Shown here: one piece after another, positions 1-11,147 of the stretch
How the letters are laid out: the number at the start of each line of letters is the position of its first letter
How positions within the stretch are numbered: the stretch's first letter is position 1
Assembly (NCBI GenBank): GCA_000934385.1
Contig: KN880668.1
Coordinates: 1 to 36,760 of the forward strand
DNA: 36,760 bases
Direction: 5' to 3'
Source of the DNA: Cylindrobasidium torrendii FP15055 ss-10
Taxonomy: Eukaryota > Basidiomycota > Agaricomycetes > Agaricales > Physalacriaceae
Notes under the pieces: model-generated
Seen by the model: the letters and a program-made list of their open reading frames with translations, nothing else
Databases searched by the model: none
Told to the model about the DNA's origin: nothing
Program-made: the position numbers and the translations under genes

Positions 1-97
1 GTGAGCTTGGGGCCTGATGGTCTAGTGGTACCAATGCAGGTCCCAACCTTTAGGTAAACTGAAGGTTACGGGTTCAATGCCCGGCGAAACTCACCAG
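1..97 (+). other. Degenerate tRNA-like sequence with Pol III A and B boxes
   Basis: TGGTCTAGTGG at 18-28 matches a Pol III A box, and GGTTCAATGCC at about 68-78 matches a B box inside a good T arm (four G-C or C-G pairs around TTCAATG). The outer ends GTGAGCTT and AAACTCAC pair at seven of eight positions and are followed by CA. The A box resembles eukaryotic tRNA-Pro, and an AGG triplet lies in the middle. However, the D arm does not pair, the A-to-B distance is too long, and no clean anticodon stem forms. A decayed tRNA or a tRNA-derived SINE head fits better than a working tRNA. There is no T-run terminator downstream. Confidence 0.35.
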
Positions 98-178
98 TCA
101 TGGGAGGTTTAGTGGGTAGTCCATAAATGGGAGTCCCACACTGTTCGGTCCGGTTCTAGACCGTTCGTGCGTAAACGC
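98..178 (+). other. Second tRNA-like stretch, weaker
   Basis: Directly after the first tRNA-like block there is another A-box-like GGTTTAGTGG (about 107-116) and a B-box-like GGTTCTAGACC (about 154-164) flanked by a three-pair T stem. No full cloverleaf can be drawn. A tandem of two tRNA-like blocks suggests SINE-type or composite Pol III DNA, but chance matches are possible. From 179 to 412 I see no gene, only sequence unrelated to the P450 fragment that begins at 413. Confidence 0.22.
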
Positions 179-412
179 ATTCCTACCCTGTGTGCTCTCT
201 CTTCCGCAAGGTTTCTAGTCCTTGCAGCACTCATGGCCTGCTGGGAAACGGCCTTGCCGTGCAGGAAAAATGATGCAGGAACATCATATGCCTCCCTGGT
301 GGTGTTCCCAGTAGGAGATACTTGCCACAAAAAGGGTGAGCTTTGTCGCTGCGGAACCTCTGGACGCAAACGTCAAATAAGACAGTCTGATTCATGAATT
401 ATATGGACGAAC

Positions 413-1347
413 AGAGCATCGCGGAGTTCTCTTGTCACTGGTACGTCTGCACCATCGACCGCGCCAAATTGGTGGCGGAATCCAGCTTTACAGCGCGTTA
501 GGGTTGAATCTGAACTTATTATGGAGAACAACTCACAGAACCCTAGCACATCAAGCGCATACTTGATTGTCCATTCAATGATATTGACTGTCGGATTCTC
601 CTCGGTCCGAGCCTTAATTCTCTCAACCATCTGAGGGTGACTTCGAATCAGTCTGGTCCATCGCTTGCCGAAGATGCTTCACCTTGGCACCATGGTCCTG
701 AAAAATCTCGGCCCATGACCGAGTCATGGAGGTAGCGAAGGCTGGCGTGAGTACACGCCGCTGGCGTAGATGTGTGCGACCTCGGAGCGGCATGAGCTCT
801 TGACACCTGCCTGTTGGGAAGTAACATACCAGAAACGACTGTGAGTCCTTGCCCCAGCAGGGCTGTACCGAAGAGGTCGTTATCTCCGCCCTTGGGGAAA
901 TCGTTTACCTTCTCGTTCATCACATATTGTAGAGCCTTTGGGTCGCTGAGGAAGAAGGCGGTTTGCTGACGGAACGCAGATGAAAAGCTACAAACTGAAG
1001 CGCAAGGATTGAGTACGCACGCCTGCGAAGGATGAAATGCGCATCGCGGTTCCATACTCCTTCGTCCACTTGTGCTGCAGTTCTCCTGCTTTTGTTTGTT
1101 GCAGCAACTGTATTTCATGACCTAGATGCGAGTGAAGTCAGTACTATTCTCCGACATTCGATAAAACATCGGCACGACCTAGCAGCCAAGAAGAAGGAGG
1201 CGGGGGACCTCGAAGTCGAGGCCCTCTCTGAGCCATAACGGCGAAAATATGATGAATGAGATAGGCGACGAGTGCGCTCAAACCAAGACCAGCAAAAAAA
1301 TAGTAGTAGACATCACGAAGGAAGGAGGAAGGAGGAAGGAAGTGCAT
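413..1347 (-). pseudogene. Cytochrome P450, 3'-truncated copy (exons 1-6 only)
   Basis: This is the N-terminal half of a membrane-anchored fungal P450. Reading leftwards the exons are 1347-1179, 1121-1021, 965-830, 780-683, 630-537 and 485-413, all with GT-AG borders. They encode an N-terminal membrane helix, the proline-rich hinge LRGPPPPSSWLLG, the stretch SDPKALQYVMNEK, the helix-C region HLRQRRVLTPAF and the stretch FRHQFGAVDG. Exons 2 to 6 have exactly the same lengths (101, 136, 98, 94, 73 nt) as those of the intact P450 at 24883-27078. No stop or frameshift is present, but homology ends inside intron 6 near position 400. The I helix, ExxR and heme-cysteine loop are gone, so no active enzyme can be made. 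This is a recent-looking truncation, not slow decay. Confidence 0.85.
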
Positions 1348-2186
1348 CGTATGTCTTTCTGTCTGGAGAACTTATGTATGTGCAAAGGCACACTCAGCAA
1401 GTCGTAGAATTCCTTCGCCCAGAATACATAACTTGCGTGTGCCGGTTTGAGGGATATGGGAAAGTCGAAGCCGCACTCAGCAAGATAGGGTTCTCCTTCT
1501 CAACATCCATGCATGTATACTTCATAATGAGAGGCATTTCAGTCACAGATAGCTGTATACCGCATCCAGCGGGGTCAATGGAGGGCCGTGGTGGTTCAAA
1601 GGAAACACTTGCCTGTAACTCGGCCCGATCATCAAGTACCAAAAGTCCTTACAGTGATGCAAAGCGTCTTAGCAGCTGGTTAGCTGCAGGAAAACTGGAT
1701 GCGTGGCTCTTGCTGACTATCGCACATGGGAATGAGACGTTGCCTTGGTTCAGACTCCAGGCATGTCGGAAGAGAATGAATTCCAGCTTCGCGAAGCTCC
1801 CCTCAGGGCTTCACCACTGCGGTATGCACTCTTAAGTCCCCTAATTCCACGATAATGGCAGATGACAGGACTAATTTCAGCTGGTTGGGCTTCGCTTGGT
1901 GAGTGGTTCGTTTGAAGGAGGGTACTCATGCGGCCTTTAAAACATATCATTGCTCAGCGTATCGTAGGTACAAGACAGGCTATTCAACCACGTTTTAGTA
2001 TATAGCTCCAGAAACCATCGTTTCTGTTAGCATCACTTGGAAAGGCTCAAGAGAGCTTGTAATGATCGCCTGACGCCAATCGGTGCCGTTCGCTGGGACC
2101 CGTACGATCACGTGACAGCGATGTTGTGGGACGGTCCGATTTCCGCACCTTTTGCCCTCACCACCATCTTTCTTTTAGACTCGACC
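1348..2186. other. Intergenic region, no gene recognised
   Basis: This stretch lies between the start of the truncated P450 (minus strand) and the ADIP-like gene (plus strand), so it should hold both promoters. Open frames are present on both strands (about 1272-1835 plus, 1394-1642 minus), but none shows a recognisable domain or splice continuation. The plus frame at 2037-2186 is open upstream of the ADIP ATG and could be 5' leader. I see no repeat or RNA gene. Confidence 0.4.
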
Positions 2187-4718
2187 ATGGCGACTCCGGC
2201 ACGCAAGGCGGTGCAATGGGACCAAACTAGTCCAGGATTCTCCGACCTCTCTTCAAATGCATCGTCGGAATATACGTCGGCCTCGAGTCTGCAGTACATC
2301 AACGCCCAGCTGGTGGCCCACGGATTTGTGGCTGCGCCCGGATTGTCGTTGGAGGGAGTGTCAAACTCAGAGCAGGATAAGACAGTCAAATGTCTATTGG
2401 ACTTGCTGGGTCAGCGGATGGTGCGTGGTCAATTCATCTCATCGCGGAAGAGTATTAACCTTTCAACAGAAAGATATGAACAGGACGGAAGAGTTAACTG
2501 GGGAGGTTCGAACGATGCTATATGACACGGAACGTCTACGCTCCATGCATGCGTCAGCCTCGCGGGACGCGGCCAATTTTGAACGAGAAGTGAACACACA
2601 AAAGTCCAGATTACAGTGCGTCTTACTCTGCGGAATCATGCTAGCACTCATGAAGCATCCTTCAGAGCCGTTGTAAAGAACCTTCAGACCTCAGAACAGG
2701 CGAACAAACACGTCAATACTGAGCTGGCCCGTACCCGCGGTCTGCTTCAGGCTGTACGCACCACGCACCAGACCGAACTGAAGAAGCGGGACAAGGATAT
2801 CGAGAAAATGACGGACAAATGGTTGAAGTTGGCCGACTCCCAGGCAAAACTCGTCGCGGCGGGTAGCGGGTTCAAATCTTCGTCAAGACTACGTGCCACC
2901 GACCATGCATGGACGCCGGACCTCTCAGAGGCTGCAATCCAAGAAGCGGAGACTGCGCGCGCTCAATTGCTCACAGAGTACAACGCGCTCAAGCATGTTA
3001 TTTTGAGCGCAGTTAATGAGTTACAACATGTCCTTCATGAGACGAAGGACCCTGAGGCCGAACCAGTATGTCCATTCCATGTACTGCGCCTTGATTCTAA
3101 CACTTTGACAGCCAATACCATTTTCTATGGCATCATTATTTCCATTCACCTCTCCCGAGAATGCCGCCGACAACTTGGCGTCTGTACTTCTCGACCTGCG
3201 AGATTCCATGCAGGACCTCACCGCGGTTGCACCAGAGCCTGCGAACACGTTTACCGAGGAAGAGCGTAACAAGATGCAGGTTGTTATTGATTCATTAGAA
3301 GCGGAACTGGAAGCTGCAAAGGCGGAGGTTTCTCACGCAAATGCATCTATCTCCGATGCCAACAAAAGCACGGACGCGCAGGCTATCCTGACCCGATTCG
3401 CTTCGGACCCTCGATTGTTGGCCAAGCGTGATCAGGCGGAGGTCAGCGTCGAACTTATGACTGTACCCCAGCACGATGAACTCCACGAACGGTTGACAGC
3501 AATGCGGACGCAACTAGAGGAGGAACGTGCCAAATTCACTGAAGCCACCCTCGAGCTCGGCCGTGAGCGTGCTATCATCCAGGTATATTCAATGGGTTAT
3601 CCCAAAATTCCCTTGCTTATCTACTTTAGGATGAGAGAAAGCGACTTCAAGAGGAGAAGAGGGCATGGCAGGTCCAGCAAATGTTATCTGAGCTTCCGCC
3701 TACACCACCCTCGGTCTCTGTGTCTCCTCCAGCTGTAGTTTCCAAACCAATACCACTAGCACCCAAATCACCGCGGAAAGCTGCACCTCGCTCACCAAAG
3801 AAAACAGCGGGTTCGCCCAGGAGGACGTCTTCTGGTTCCCGGAAAGCAACGAGAGTACGGCGGCAATCTTCACTGGTGGCCTCACCACTCAAATCTCGCG
3901 TTGAACCGGCGTATGAGACGGAGGTCGTGACGAAGGCTCACTCAGGCCCTCCACCGATGCCGCCTCCTTTGGATTCGTTGCCGTCGTTCGAGCTACCGCC
4001 ACCAACGCCTCAGCCTGCCTTGCGTCTACCGCCGCCTTCTCCCTCGGCGCTTCCCACCATCGAGCCACAGACACCGTCTTCACTCCTTAGGCCGTTCCCA
4101 ATGGCCAAACCTTTTGCACAGCGTATGGTCCATGCGTATTCACCTGCTCGACCCAGTCCACTTAGTCGAATCCTGAGTCTGGGCAATTCGCCGTCCTTTG
4201 GCGACGAAACAGACAGTTCCGCTGGCCATTTGGACTCGCCTCCACTCTCTGGATTCGGTGTACTTGGGGCATTGCAGGAGGAAGAGGAGGAAGAGGACGA
4301 GGGTGCGATCTTCATGGACAGCAAGCCCAAGCAGAGACAGATGACATTGGAAGAGGAATTGGGTATCCCGGAGTCGCCGCCTGAAAGGGTTCCGAGTCCT
4401 TTACTGGAGAAGCCGTCGAATGCGTCGAGGAAGGGTGTTGTGGATAAAGGCAAAGGCAGGGCGCCTCCGCCTAAGGGAAGACCGGTGACGGTGACCACCA
4501 AGGTCAAGCCTAGTGCGGCGAAGAGCGGTGCAGTAATGAGAGGGAAGGAGACTGAAAAGGAGAAGGAGAATTCGGCAGGGAAGAAGTCTGCGAGCGCGAC
4601 GATGCCGAAAGCGAGGGTTTCGATTGTACCGAAGCCTGTGATGGGCAAGTCGAGCACGAGTGGGCCGAGACGCGTGCCGATAGCTTCTGTCGCTGGGAGG
4701 AGCCGTGGAGGAGATTAG
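2187..4718 (+). CDS. ADIP/SSX2IP (Msd1-like) coiled-coil protein
   Basis: The five exons are 2187-2420, 2470-2615, 2666-3065, 3112-3582 and 3630-4718, joined in phase by introns of 46-50 nt, giving 779 aa. Residues about 28-175 match the afadin/alpha-actinin-binding (ADIP) family: SLQYINAQLVAHGF, then CLLDLLGQRM, then a long heptad-rich coiled coil with THQTELKKRDKDIEKM. More coiled coil follows to about residue 430. The C-terminal 350 residues are proline-, serine- and lysine-rich, with SPRK/SPKK repeats typical of disordered phosphorylated tails. In animals and fission yeast this family (SSX2IP, Msd1) anchors microtubule minus ends at the centrosome or spindle pole body; the same role here is inferred. 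The ATG at 2187 has a good context (gaccATGG); an in-frame ATG at 2037 is possible but extends into unconserved sequence. Confidence 0.85.
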
Positions 4719-5641
4719 GGAGGAGAGTAGAGTCGTAGGATGGCTGAGTTGCTTCAAAGTCTAACGAACCGAAATGAACTCCTTGTATACAGTACTACTG
4801 ATTCCCTGCGCATAGGTTAACAATGTGCGCTCGTTTTTGGATATGGATATATGATATGGCTCCAGGTCTTTCTTCTATCTTCACGCGTCGTTTCCTCCTG
4901 GATGACGAACAAAGTGCTCAACGTCAACCTTCGGTACACCTGTATCACTATGCCATGACCATAGAGGGCACTATATCTTGTTGAATGAGGGAGGCATCGT
5001 TCGATACAGGCAAATCCTGAAGGACCAACACTAACTAACCTGCACTATCATTGGACATTTTTTAAGTTGGAACGAGAGTCCTCATAGTTGTGACTGGGAA
5101 CCACTGTGCACACAAGAGACAAACCGGGAGTGGTGTTCTTTGGGGGTCGTGAGTGGCCTGCCTTGGCGACGGCTGGTACGAAGAAAGGAGGTGAATTTGG
5201 CTTGTTTCTAATGGAAGTTCTCAAAGGAACTGGGCCCCATAAGCTTTAACTCAGTAACTTGACCATTTTCAGCTTTTGTGGAGTCGATTACGCGGTATTT
5301 ATGTCAGAAAATCTGATTTATCGAACAGTAGCAGCATCGGCCGTAGCGACCGGAGCCAGGGTAACGTTTCGGCTGCCTAGTGTGGCGTTCGGAGCGTGAC
5401 AGTCACTGGATAATGAAGGGCGTGACCCGTGCAAGCTTTTTCTCCACGACGTTGAAGTAGTTGACATCGTTCCTGACAGCGTCGTCGTCGGACAGTCTTA
5501 TATCGCTGCGCCCGCGAGCGCTCACACTCTTTCCGCCCTACACTCTTTCTCAACAGCTAGTCCTCAAAAAACTAGCCCATTTGCCCCCGACTTTGTCCGC
5601 CGACGACCCCAACGCTTAAATCCAATTCGAGAACTACAAAC
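4719..5641. other. Intergenic region with promoter of the Ser-rich membrane protein
   Basis: No coding frame with recognisable content is visible in these 0.9 kb. The first part holds the 3' end of the ADIP-like gene. The last 120 bases are pyrimidine-rich (CTCACACTCTTTCCGCCC and CTCTTTCTCAACAG near 5520-5560), as commonly seen just upstream of transcription starts in basidiomycete genes. No clear TATA box or repeat was seen. Confidence 0.4.
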
Positions 5642-7051
5642 ATGGCCCATCACGACAACTTTGGCGACCTTCACCGCCGCATGGTCCACGTCAACCGCCA
5701 GGCCCTTGGCGGCATCTTTGGAGGAGAGACTGAATCGTCTGGTACGTCGCTTATCCTGCCCCTGAGGCTCGGCATATTCATGGTACATAGCGCAATCTGC
5801 TACTAGCACTGCTGCGACCAGCACCAGTGTCAGCAGCGCTGCGCCCACCACGTCGTCCAGCTCATCATCCACTGCTACGTCGACCTCGACGTCTTCTAGC
5901 TCAAGCTCGTCCAGCAGCTCGTCCTCGTCCTCCAGCAGCTCGTCCTCGTCGGCCACATCGACGTCGTCTTCATCATCCACTGAAACCACCACCTCTGCTA
6001 CCGTGCGTATCATCGCCGCTGGCACCAATTTAATCTGACCAAGCCGCAGTCTGCAACTCCCACGCCCACTACCGAACAAGAGCCTGTCACGAGCACCCGT
6101 GCAACCACCAGAGTCACTCGCACAGCGACTTACGATGGCGCAACGTCCAGCCTCCCCAGCGCTTCATCGACATCGACGGCAGCCCCGGATGATTCAGGCG
6201 ACTTGAGCACCGGCTCTATCATTGGCATTGCCGCGGCCTGCCTTGCTGGTATCGCCGTCGTCAGTGCAATCATTGTGTTTGCGTTCCGCCGTTACCGCCG
6301 CCGCCAAGAAGAGGCTGAAGCCTTTGATGCCTCGCAGTTCCGCCGCTCGGGCGTTTTGCTCGATGACGACTTCAACGATCAGCCAGGCGGCTATGGCATC
6401 GCTCGGGGCCCATCCTTCAACAATCATGCTGGGGGAATGGCTCGTGGAGCGTCTATCAACCATGGCGCTGGCGGCAGCGGCTACAACACGTCTCTCAGGC
6501 CCCCCACCATGATCGAACGTCACATGAACAGCTCCCCCGCCTCATTCGCCTATGGCCAAGGATTCAACGCCGGCCCGATGCCCCCCGCGGCTGCCTTTAC
6601 GCCTGGTGAAATTATGGGCCCCGCTGTGTACAATGACCAGGACATCCGTGCCGGTCCTTACGACGGCGACCCATTCTCCCCCGCCAATCCATACCTCATG
6701 CGCCAGCCGAGCTCCGCCTCCGGCATGTACCACCATGAGCAAGCCCAGCAGTATGACTACCAGCCGCAGTACACCGTGCCCGGCCATGCTCCCCAGTATG
6801 CCGATGTGAACCGTATGCCGTCGCCGTACGAAAGGCAGAGCTCTGCCGGTGAAGCCTTTGTTGCTGCTGCTGGTGTGACTATGCCACCGGCCGACAGGCA
6901 GGGCTCTCCTCCCAACCAAGGCGCCCCCCGTTCTCCTTCGCCCCAGTCGGCTGTTCCGCCAGCATCCCCGCGCCCAGGCGCTGCCAACGCCCACCAGCAG
7001 CCTCGTCCTGACACTGCGTACGACCCGAGTGACGCCTACGGCGGCATGTAA
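5642..7051 (+). CDS. Ser/Thr-rich single-pass membrane protein with a cytoplasmic tail
   Basis: Three exons (5642-5741, 5791-6002, 6050-7051) give 437 aa. Residues about 34-155 are an almost pure Ser/Thr/Ala stretch, with a long poly-serine run encoded at 5890-5960. Residues about 160-183 form one hydrophobic helix (IIGIAAACLAGIAVVSAII), followed at once by basic FRRYRRRQEE, which places the C-terminus inside. The tail of about 250 residues is rich in Pro, Gly, Tyr and Ser. The layout resembles fungal cell-wall stress sensors of the Wsc/Mid2 type, but no WSC cysteine domain is present and the first exon shows no clear signal peptide, so that role is only inferred. The first-intron acceptor at 5790 is chosen because it alone keeps the Ser/Thr frame. 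The start context acaaacATGG is strong. Confidence 0.8.
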
Positions 7052-7670
7052 ACTGCCTGAATGGAAGACAGAGTGGGCTGTGCCCTAATTTTATTCTGTA
7101 CGTATAAGATAGTGCCAACTGTGCGCTTGCCATCATCCTAGTATTTTAAATATCTCTCGTTGCCCCGTTACCTCCCCCTACCGTTCCCCCCTCCAATTCA
7201 TACCCCAACGACTAGGTTCTTCTCTCCGCCTTCTCCCTTCTCCGTCATCACCTCCCCCTCGCTGCTCCTAGCTCTACGGGTTATGTGTACGTTATTTCGC
7301 ATAGCTTACGCTCTTCCGCGCTCTCAGTTTGGCCCGAATTTCGGTTGTAACAACATCCACAGAGATCACATTTGTATTTTCGTGCCCTACTGACTCGCGA
7401 GAGGTCATTTCGTATAGCATAACTAGTTCTTGTTTTGCGAGCGTTTGTTTCTTATGAAAGTAACACGTTTACAAAGGATACCCCCATTGAATGAAGACGA
7501 TATCATATTTAAAAATCGCTTCATGTGGGACGTGTGCCGACTGTTTTGCTCATTCTGGGTTCGAAGGCATCATTGTCGTAAGTGCTGAACTTTCTTAGGT
7601 CGAGTTCAGACTTTCAGCTGGAATGCCCTTTCACAGGCATGATATATATTCGCGTATCGCGGATGCATTC
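7052..7670. other. Convergent 3' intergenic region
   Basis: This region lies between the ends of the membrane-protein gene (plus) and the AlkB-like gene (minus), so it should hold two 3' UTRs. A C/T-rich stretch lies at about 7160-7270. No gene, RNA or repeat is recognised. Confidence 0.4.
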
Positions 7671-8615
7671 TCATGTATTTGGCTGGAAGTGCAATACATC
7701 TGACCCCTCACCATAAACTTCGTCCCAGTCGAAATTGCTCTGACTATTCTCCTTCCCGAATGCGTCAATGAGCGCCTGCGTCTCGTCCAGCACCCCGTTG
7801 ATCACAGACTTTGCTTCTGCTTTTGTCTTCCCGGTTGCTCCTTGTCCCCAGATTAGCCTTGAATCCTCCGAGAGGTACGTCCCAATCCAACGAAATGTCA
7901 AGCTAATCCTTTCCCCACGCGCCTCTGCCTCCTTCGTCTTCTCCGGCCGATTGTCTGCATGAATCCCATGCTGCCAGATACGGTTGCTCTTGAGACCAAG
8001 AACAAACATGCTATTGTGGGGTAGCGGGACGCGGACAGCGCGTTTGGGGCCTGCGTCCTTCTTGGTACGCAGAAACATGGTGCGTTGCGCGCCGAGCGAA
8101 ACGTTCACGATGGACGACGAACGAACGATGTCGATGCTCTTGTCGGAGTGTTCAGAAATGAAGTCTGCTCCGTTGCGGTAATGTTGTATGAGGACATGGT
8201 TGACGGGATGATTTAGTTTTGTAGAGACGACCCGAGCGATGGCGGCCACCGTGGGTGTAAAAGGGTGCAGGACGGGAGATTCGTCCGCTGGATGGCGGTA
8301 GACTGGGATGCTGCCATCCGGTTCTATGATGCCTTGCACTGCAACGCGACGGGGCACCTCACCGCCTAAACAACGAGGTTGGCTCGCGCCTCATTTTCTG
8401 AGTAAAGATAGAGGGCACTTTCCTCGATGGTGCATGGTTTCCCACCGAACCTCGTCCTTGAGACGCGGGAGAACTCCATTGCAGAGGTCATCATCCAGCA
8501 GGTTTTCTACAAGGAAGGTGTCGCCTTCAGCGATCACATCTCCGGCACCCAACACAAGGTGTTTGTGTTGGCCGGGCAGCGAAGCAGGCGTTTTTGAAGA
8601 ATTTGACAAGGCCAT
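7671..8615 (-). CDS. AlkB-like 2OG-Fe(II) dioxygenase
   Basis: Two exons (8615-8423 and 8365-7671) give 295 aa. The protein has the AlkB-type double-stranded beta-helix: VNHVLIQHYRNG, the iron ligands H137 and D139 in SEHSD, the distal H197 in WQHGI, and the 2-oxoglutarate-binding RISLTFR (R217 and R223). The C-terminus FDWDEVYGEGSDVLHF is shared by a fungal subgroup. AlkB proteins remove alkyl groups from nucleic-acid bases (or act on proteins) by oxidation; the substrate here is unknown. The only way to join both halves in the conserved frame HRGGEVPR without an insertion is a 57-nt intron at 8422-8366 that begins GAAAGT instead of GTAAGT. Alternatives are a 36-nt GT-AG intron adding eight residues, or a damaged gene. 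An upstream in-frame ATG lies at 8648. Confidence 0.82.
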
Positions 8616-9026
8616 ATTGTGATGTTTTTGTTTCCAAAGTGGTGTCACAGAGCGCTTCAGTTCGTTCTTAAGCTGTCGTGGTTCAGAGTCAAGTCAGGAA
8701 TGATTAATGATGGGCGATCATATGATCGACTCAGTTCACTACTCTAGGTTGACTCCAGGCGCAAGATGGTTCCATGGGCAAACCGTGTCATTGAATGAAG
8801 CCTGGTTTAGTTCATATCACAGAGTTCTGCCAGGTATCTGCTGTGTAGTGGCACTCCCGAAAGTTGTCACACGCACATTCATTTTTGCAATTGACTCGGA
8901 TTATTGGCTTGCGATTTTGAGCCGTGAATGGTACATACAACATTCTATTGCAAGCATACAGCTATTTGTCGCATTTGAGATACATCTATAGCCCATGTGC
9001 TCCCAGAACCTCTCCTCTACTCGCCC
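8616..9026. other. Intergenic region, AlkB-like promoter side
   Basis: This holds the upstream region of the AlkB-like gene and the 3' side of the DUF6535 gene, both on the minus strand. A plus-strand open frame at 8707-8991 has no recognisable domain and no supporting splice sites. Nothing else is seen. Confidence 0.4.
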
Positions 9027-11147
9027 TCAGCCATTAGCGTCCCCAGAGCTCACTGCATCTGCACCTGTTGGGTTATCTCCTCCAGCGCTGACTCGTTCTT
9101 CGTCACCTCGGCGTGCTTCTCGCGCACAAGAATACACCCCCAGTAGAGCCGCCTCGATGTGTACAAACCGTTCCAGATATCTGACATTCTGTTTCTCCAA
9201 AACCTGCTTCGCAATATATCGCTGAGTAGTATGCGTGCGCCGGGGCTGGGTAGCAAGGTCATCTTTGCGTCGATGACACCACTCGCCTTCGAGTTTATCA
9301 CTCGTGCAGTCCGGCCCAAGCAAGGTGGTAAGAAAGAGGCCTGAAGACATGCAAGTTACGGCCCACAGGAGCGTCATTGGATACGGTGTTTCCTTGTTCT
9401 GGAATTCTACAAGGCTGAGGTGTACAGCATAAACATGGTCCAACGTAGCGTCTGGTATAGCTGACAATGCTGGCCAGGGGTTCTCCTTGAATATCTGCGC
9501 AAGCAAAGGGAACCAGACCAAAGCAGGCACCTCCGGTGAGCCATCCCGCGCCAACCATGATCGCAAAAATGTATCGGGGTCGAATAGATGGCTGATTTTG
9601 GCATTGGTACTTCGCATCCCAGCTGCTTTTGCGCACAACGCTAGTTCAACATCTTCTGTATCGATCTCATGTCCCTCTCGATGTGCCACAGATGCGTGAA
9701 ACGTGGTAAACCACGTTCGATGGAGCGCGCTCCGGTACAAGTTCTCTGCCTTTGCCTCGTCCTTTTGAGCATCTTGTATACTCTCGAAGAAGTCCATTTC
9801 ATGCGGAAACTGGTACAAATGCCGCAAAGCACTGTCCATACCCAATTGACTGGTCATGGACGACATGAACGCGCCGAGTGACCTTCGGATGATCTCCTTT
9901 GCGGACGAACTCGATGTAGATCGGGCAAGCCAGTTCAAAGCGTTAAGTTGCATGTCCTGCCCATGTTCCAATGCCTTGCGGATGTATGCGCGCTCCAAGT
10001 CTTTCAGGCTGCGAAAAATGGGCCCCGCCGCAGGGCGCTTGCTACGACCTCCTCGCAGCGTCCGAAGAAACCCTGCAGCGTAAAAGAGCAAGTCGATGAA
10101 GGTGGTCCTGTATGGGCACTGGAGGACAAAGACGGGAAAGACGCTGGCAGCAAGGTAGAGGATAGTGGCGAGGAAGGTAATCGACCCTGTTACCCAAGCC
10201 ATGGCACCATTGAGAGGTGCTAAGAAGATGACGATGCCGACGAGAAAGAGGATGAGAGAAATGTGTAGAAGGATGGGGAGAACGCCGATAATGGCCTGAA
10301 CACGCCATTGAACGACGCCGTCCAGACGATACTGCCGAATGAGCGCGCGCTCGCGAGGGGTGCCGGTAACAGTCGACATGTATTGACGGATCCACTGCTT
10401 CGCGAGGACTGCAAACAGCGCGACAGACAGAGACAGGGTGAGGCTGGTAAACCAGAGCGCATTGACCCAGAGGTCTATTCCGGATGGCGAAAAATACAGA
10501 TCCGCAGCTGGAACATCGGAAATGTTATGACCGCTGGCAGCAGCGCGCTGGATAGCAATCATTTCGCTGAGATAGGCAGCAGACACGTCTGCAGGATCTT
10601 GAGAAAGCGAAGTGGACGTCTCGACCACGAATGTCGTGAGGACCGCGGAGAACAAACCAGCCTGGCCAGATAGTCAGTGCCCAGTGCACAGTGGACTTCA
10701 AAAACCCACACACAAATACTAACAAGATATCAAGGCTGTCTCCCCATTCACTCACGCTGTCGTCGTCGAATTGTTTTGCTTCGTCGTTGTATACCACCCA
10801 TACCCGAGCGTCATCATCCAGTTCATGGTAGCGCTCAGTGTGCGGATACTTGATGTTATAGTCGTACAAAGCTGTTACCAACGTCCATGTTTTAACAAAC
10901 AATCCCAGCCTAGAATTACGCAAAACTCACCAGCCAATGGGTTGTTACGTGCTGCTTGCTCTGAGCTCATTCCAAAGACCTTGGCAGTGCGGGGTCTTTT
11001 CTCAACATTGTCGCCATTCATCGGGGCACTGCTAGCATGTCCGTCCGTAGCACCGTGCAACTGTCTGACCGCTTCGAGAATTTCTTGCAGGACTGTCGCT
11101 ATTGCTTGGGGGTCGGTACTTGTCCCATCGTTCAGCATGGACGCCAT
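9027..11147 (-). CDS. DUF6535 domain membrane protein
   Basis: Three exons (11147-10931, 10871-10714, 10661-9027) join in phase to 669 aa. Residues about 77-310 match the agaricomycete DUF6535 family: the entry motif VWVVYNDEAKQFDDD, then the first helix DILLVFAGLFSAVLTTFVVE (about 118-138), then VNALWFTSLTLSL (about 191-212), the conserved AKQWIRQY and PRERALIRQYR, and two more helices at about 247-275 and 279-305. That makes four membrane helices. The remaining 360 residues are a mostly helical soluble region. The family is large in mushrooms and its function is unknown. The first exon, ahead of the domain, is polar and poorly structured. ATG 11147 is taken because it begins the continuous polar leader MASMLNDG; an ATG at 11228 is also in frame. 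Confidence 0.85.

Noticed and set aside
1272..1835. Plus-strand 187-codon open frame
   Set aside because: It overlaps the start of the truncated P450 in antisense, has no recognisable domain and no supporting signals.
4010..4657. Minus-strand 215-codon open frame
   Set aside because: It is antisense to the Pro/Ser/Lys-rich tail of the ADIP-like gene and shows no domain or splice continuation.
5564..6079. Minus-strand acidic open frame rich in Asp, Glu and Leu
   Set aside because: It is the complement of the serine-codon run of the membrane protein on the plus strand; codon complementarity explains its composition.
8707..8991. Plus-strand 94-codon open frame upstream of the AlkB-like gene
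   Set aside because: It has no domain, no splice partners and atypical composition; it is most likely chance.
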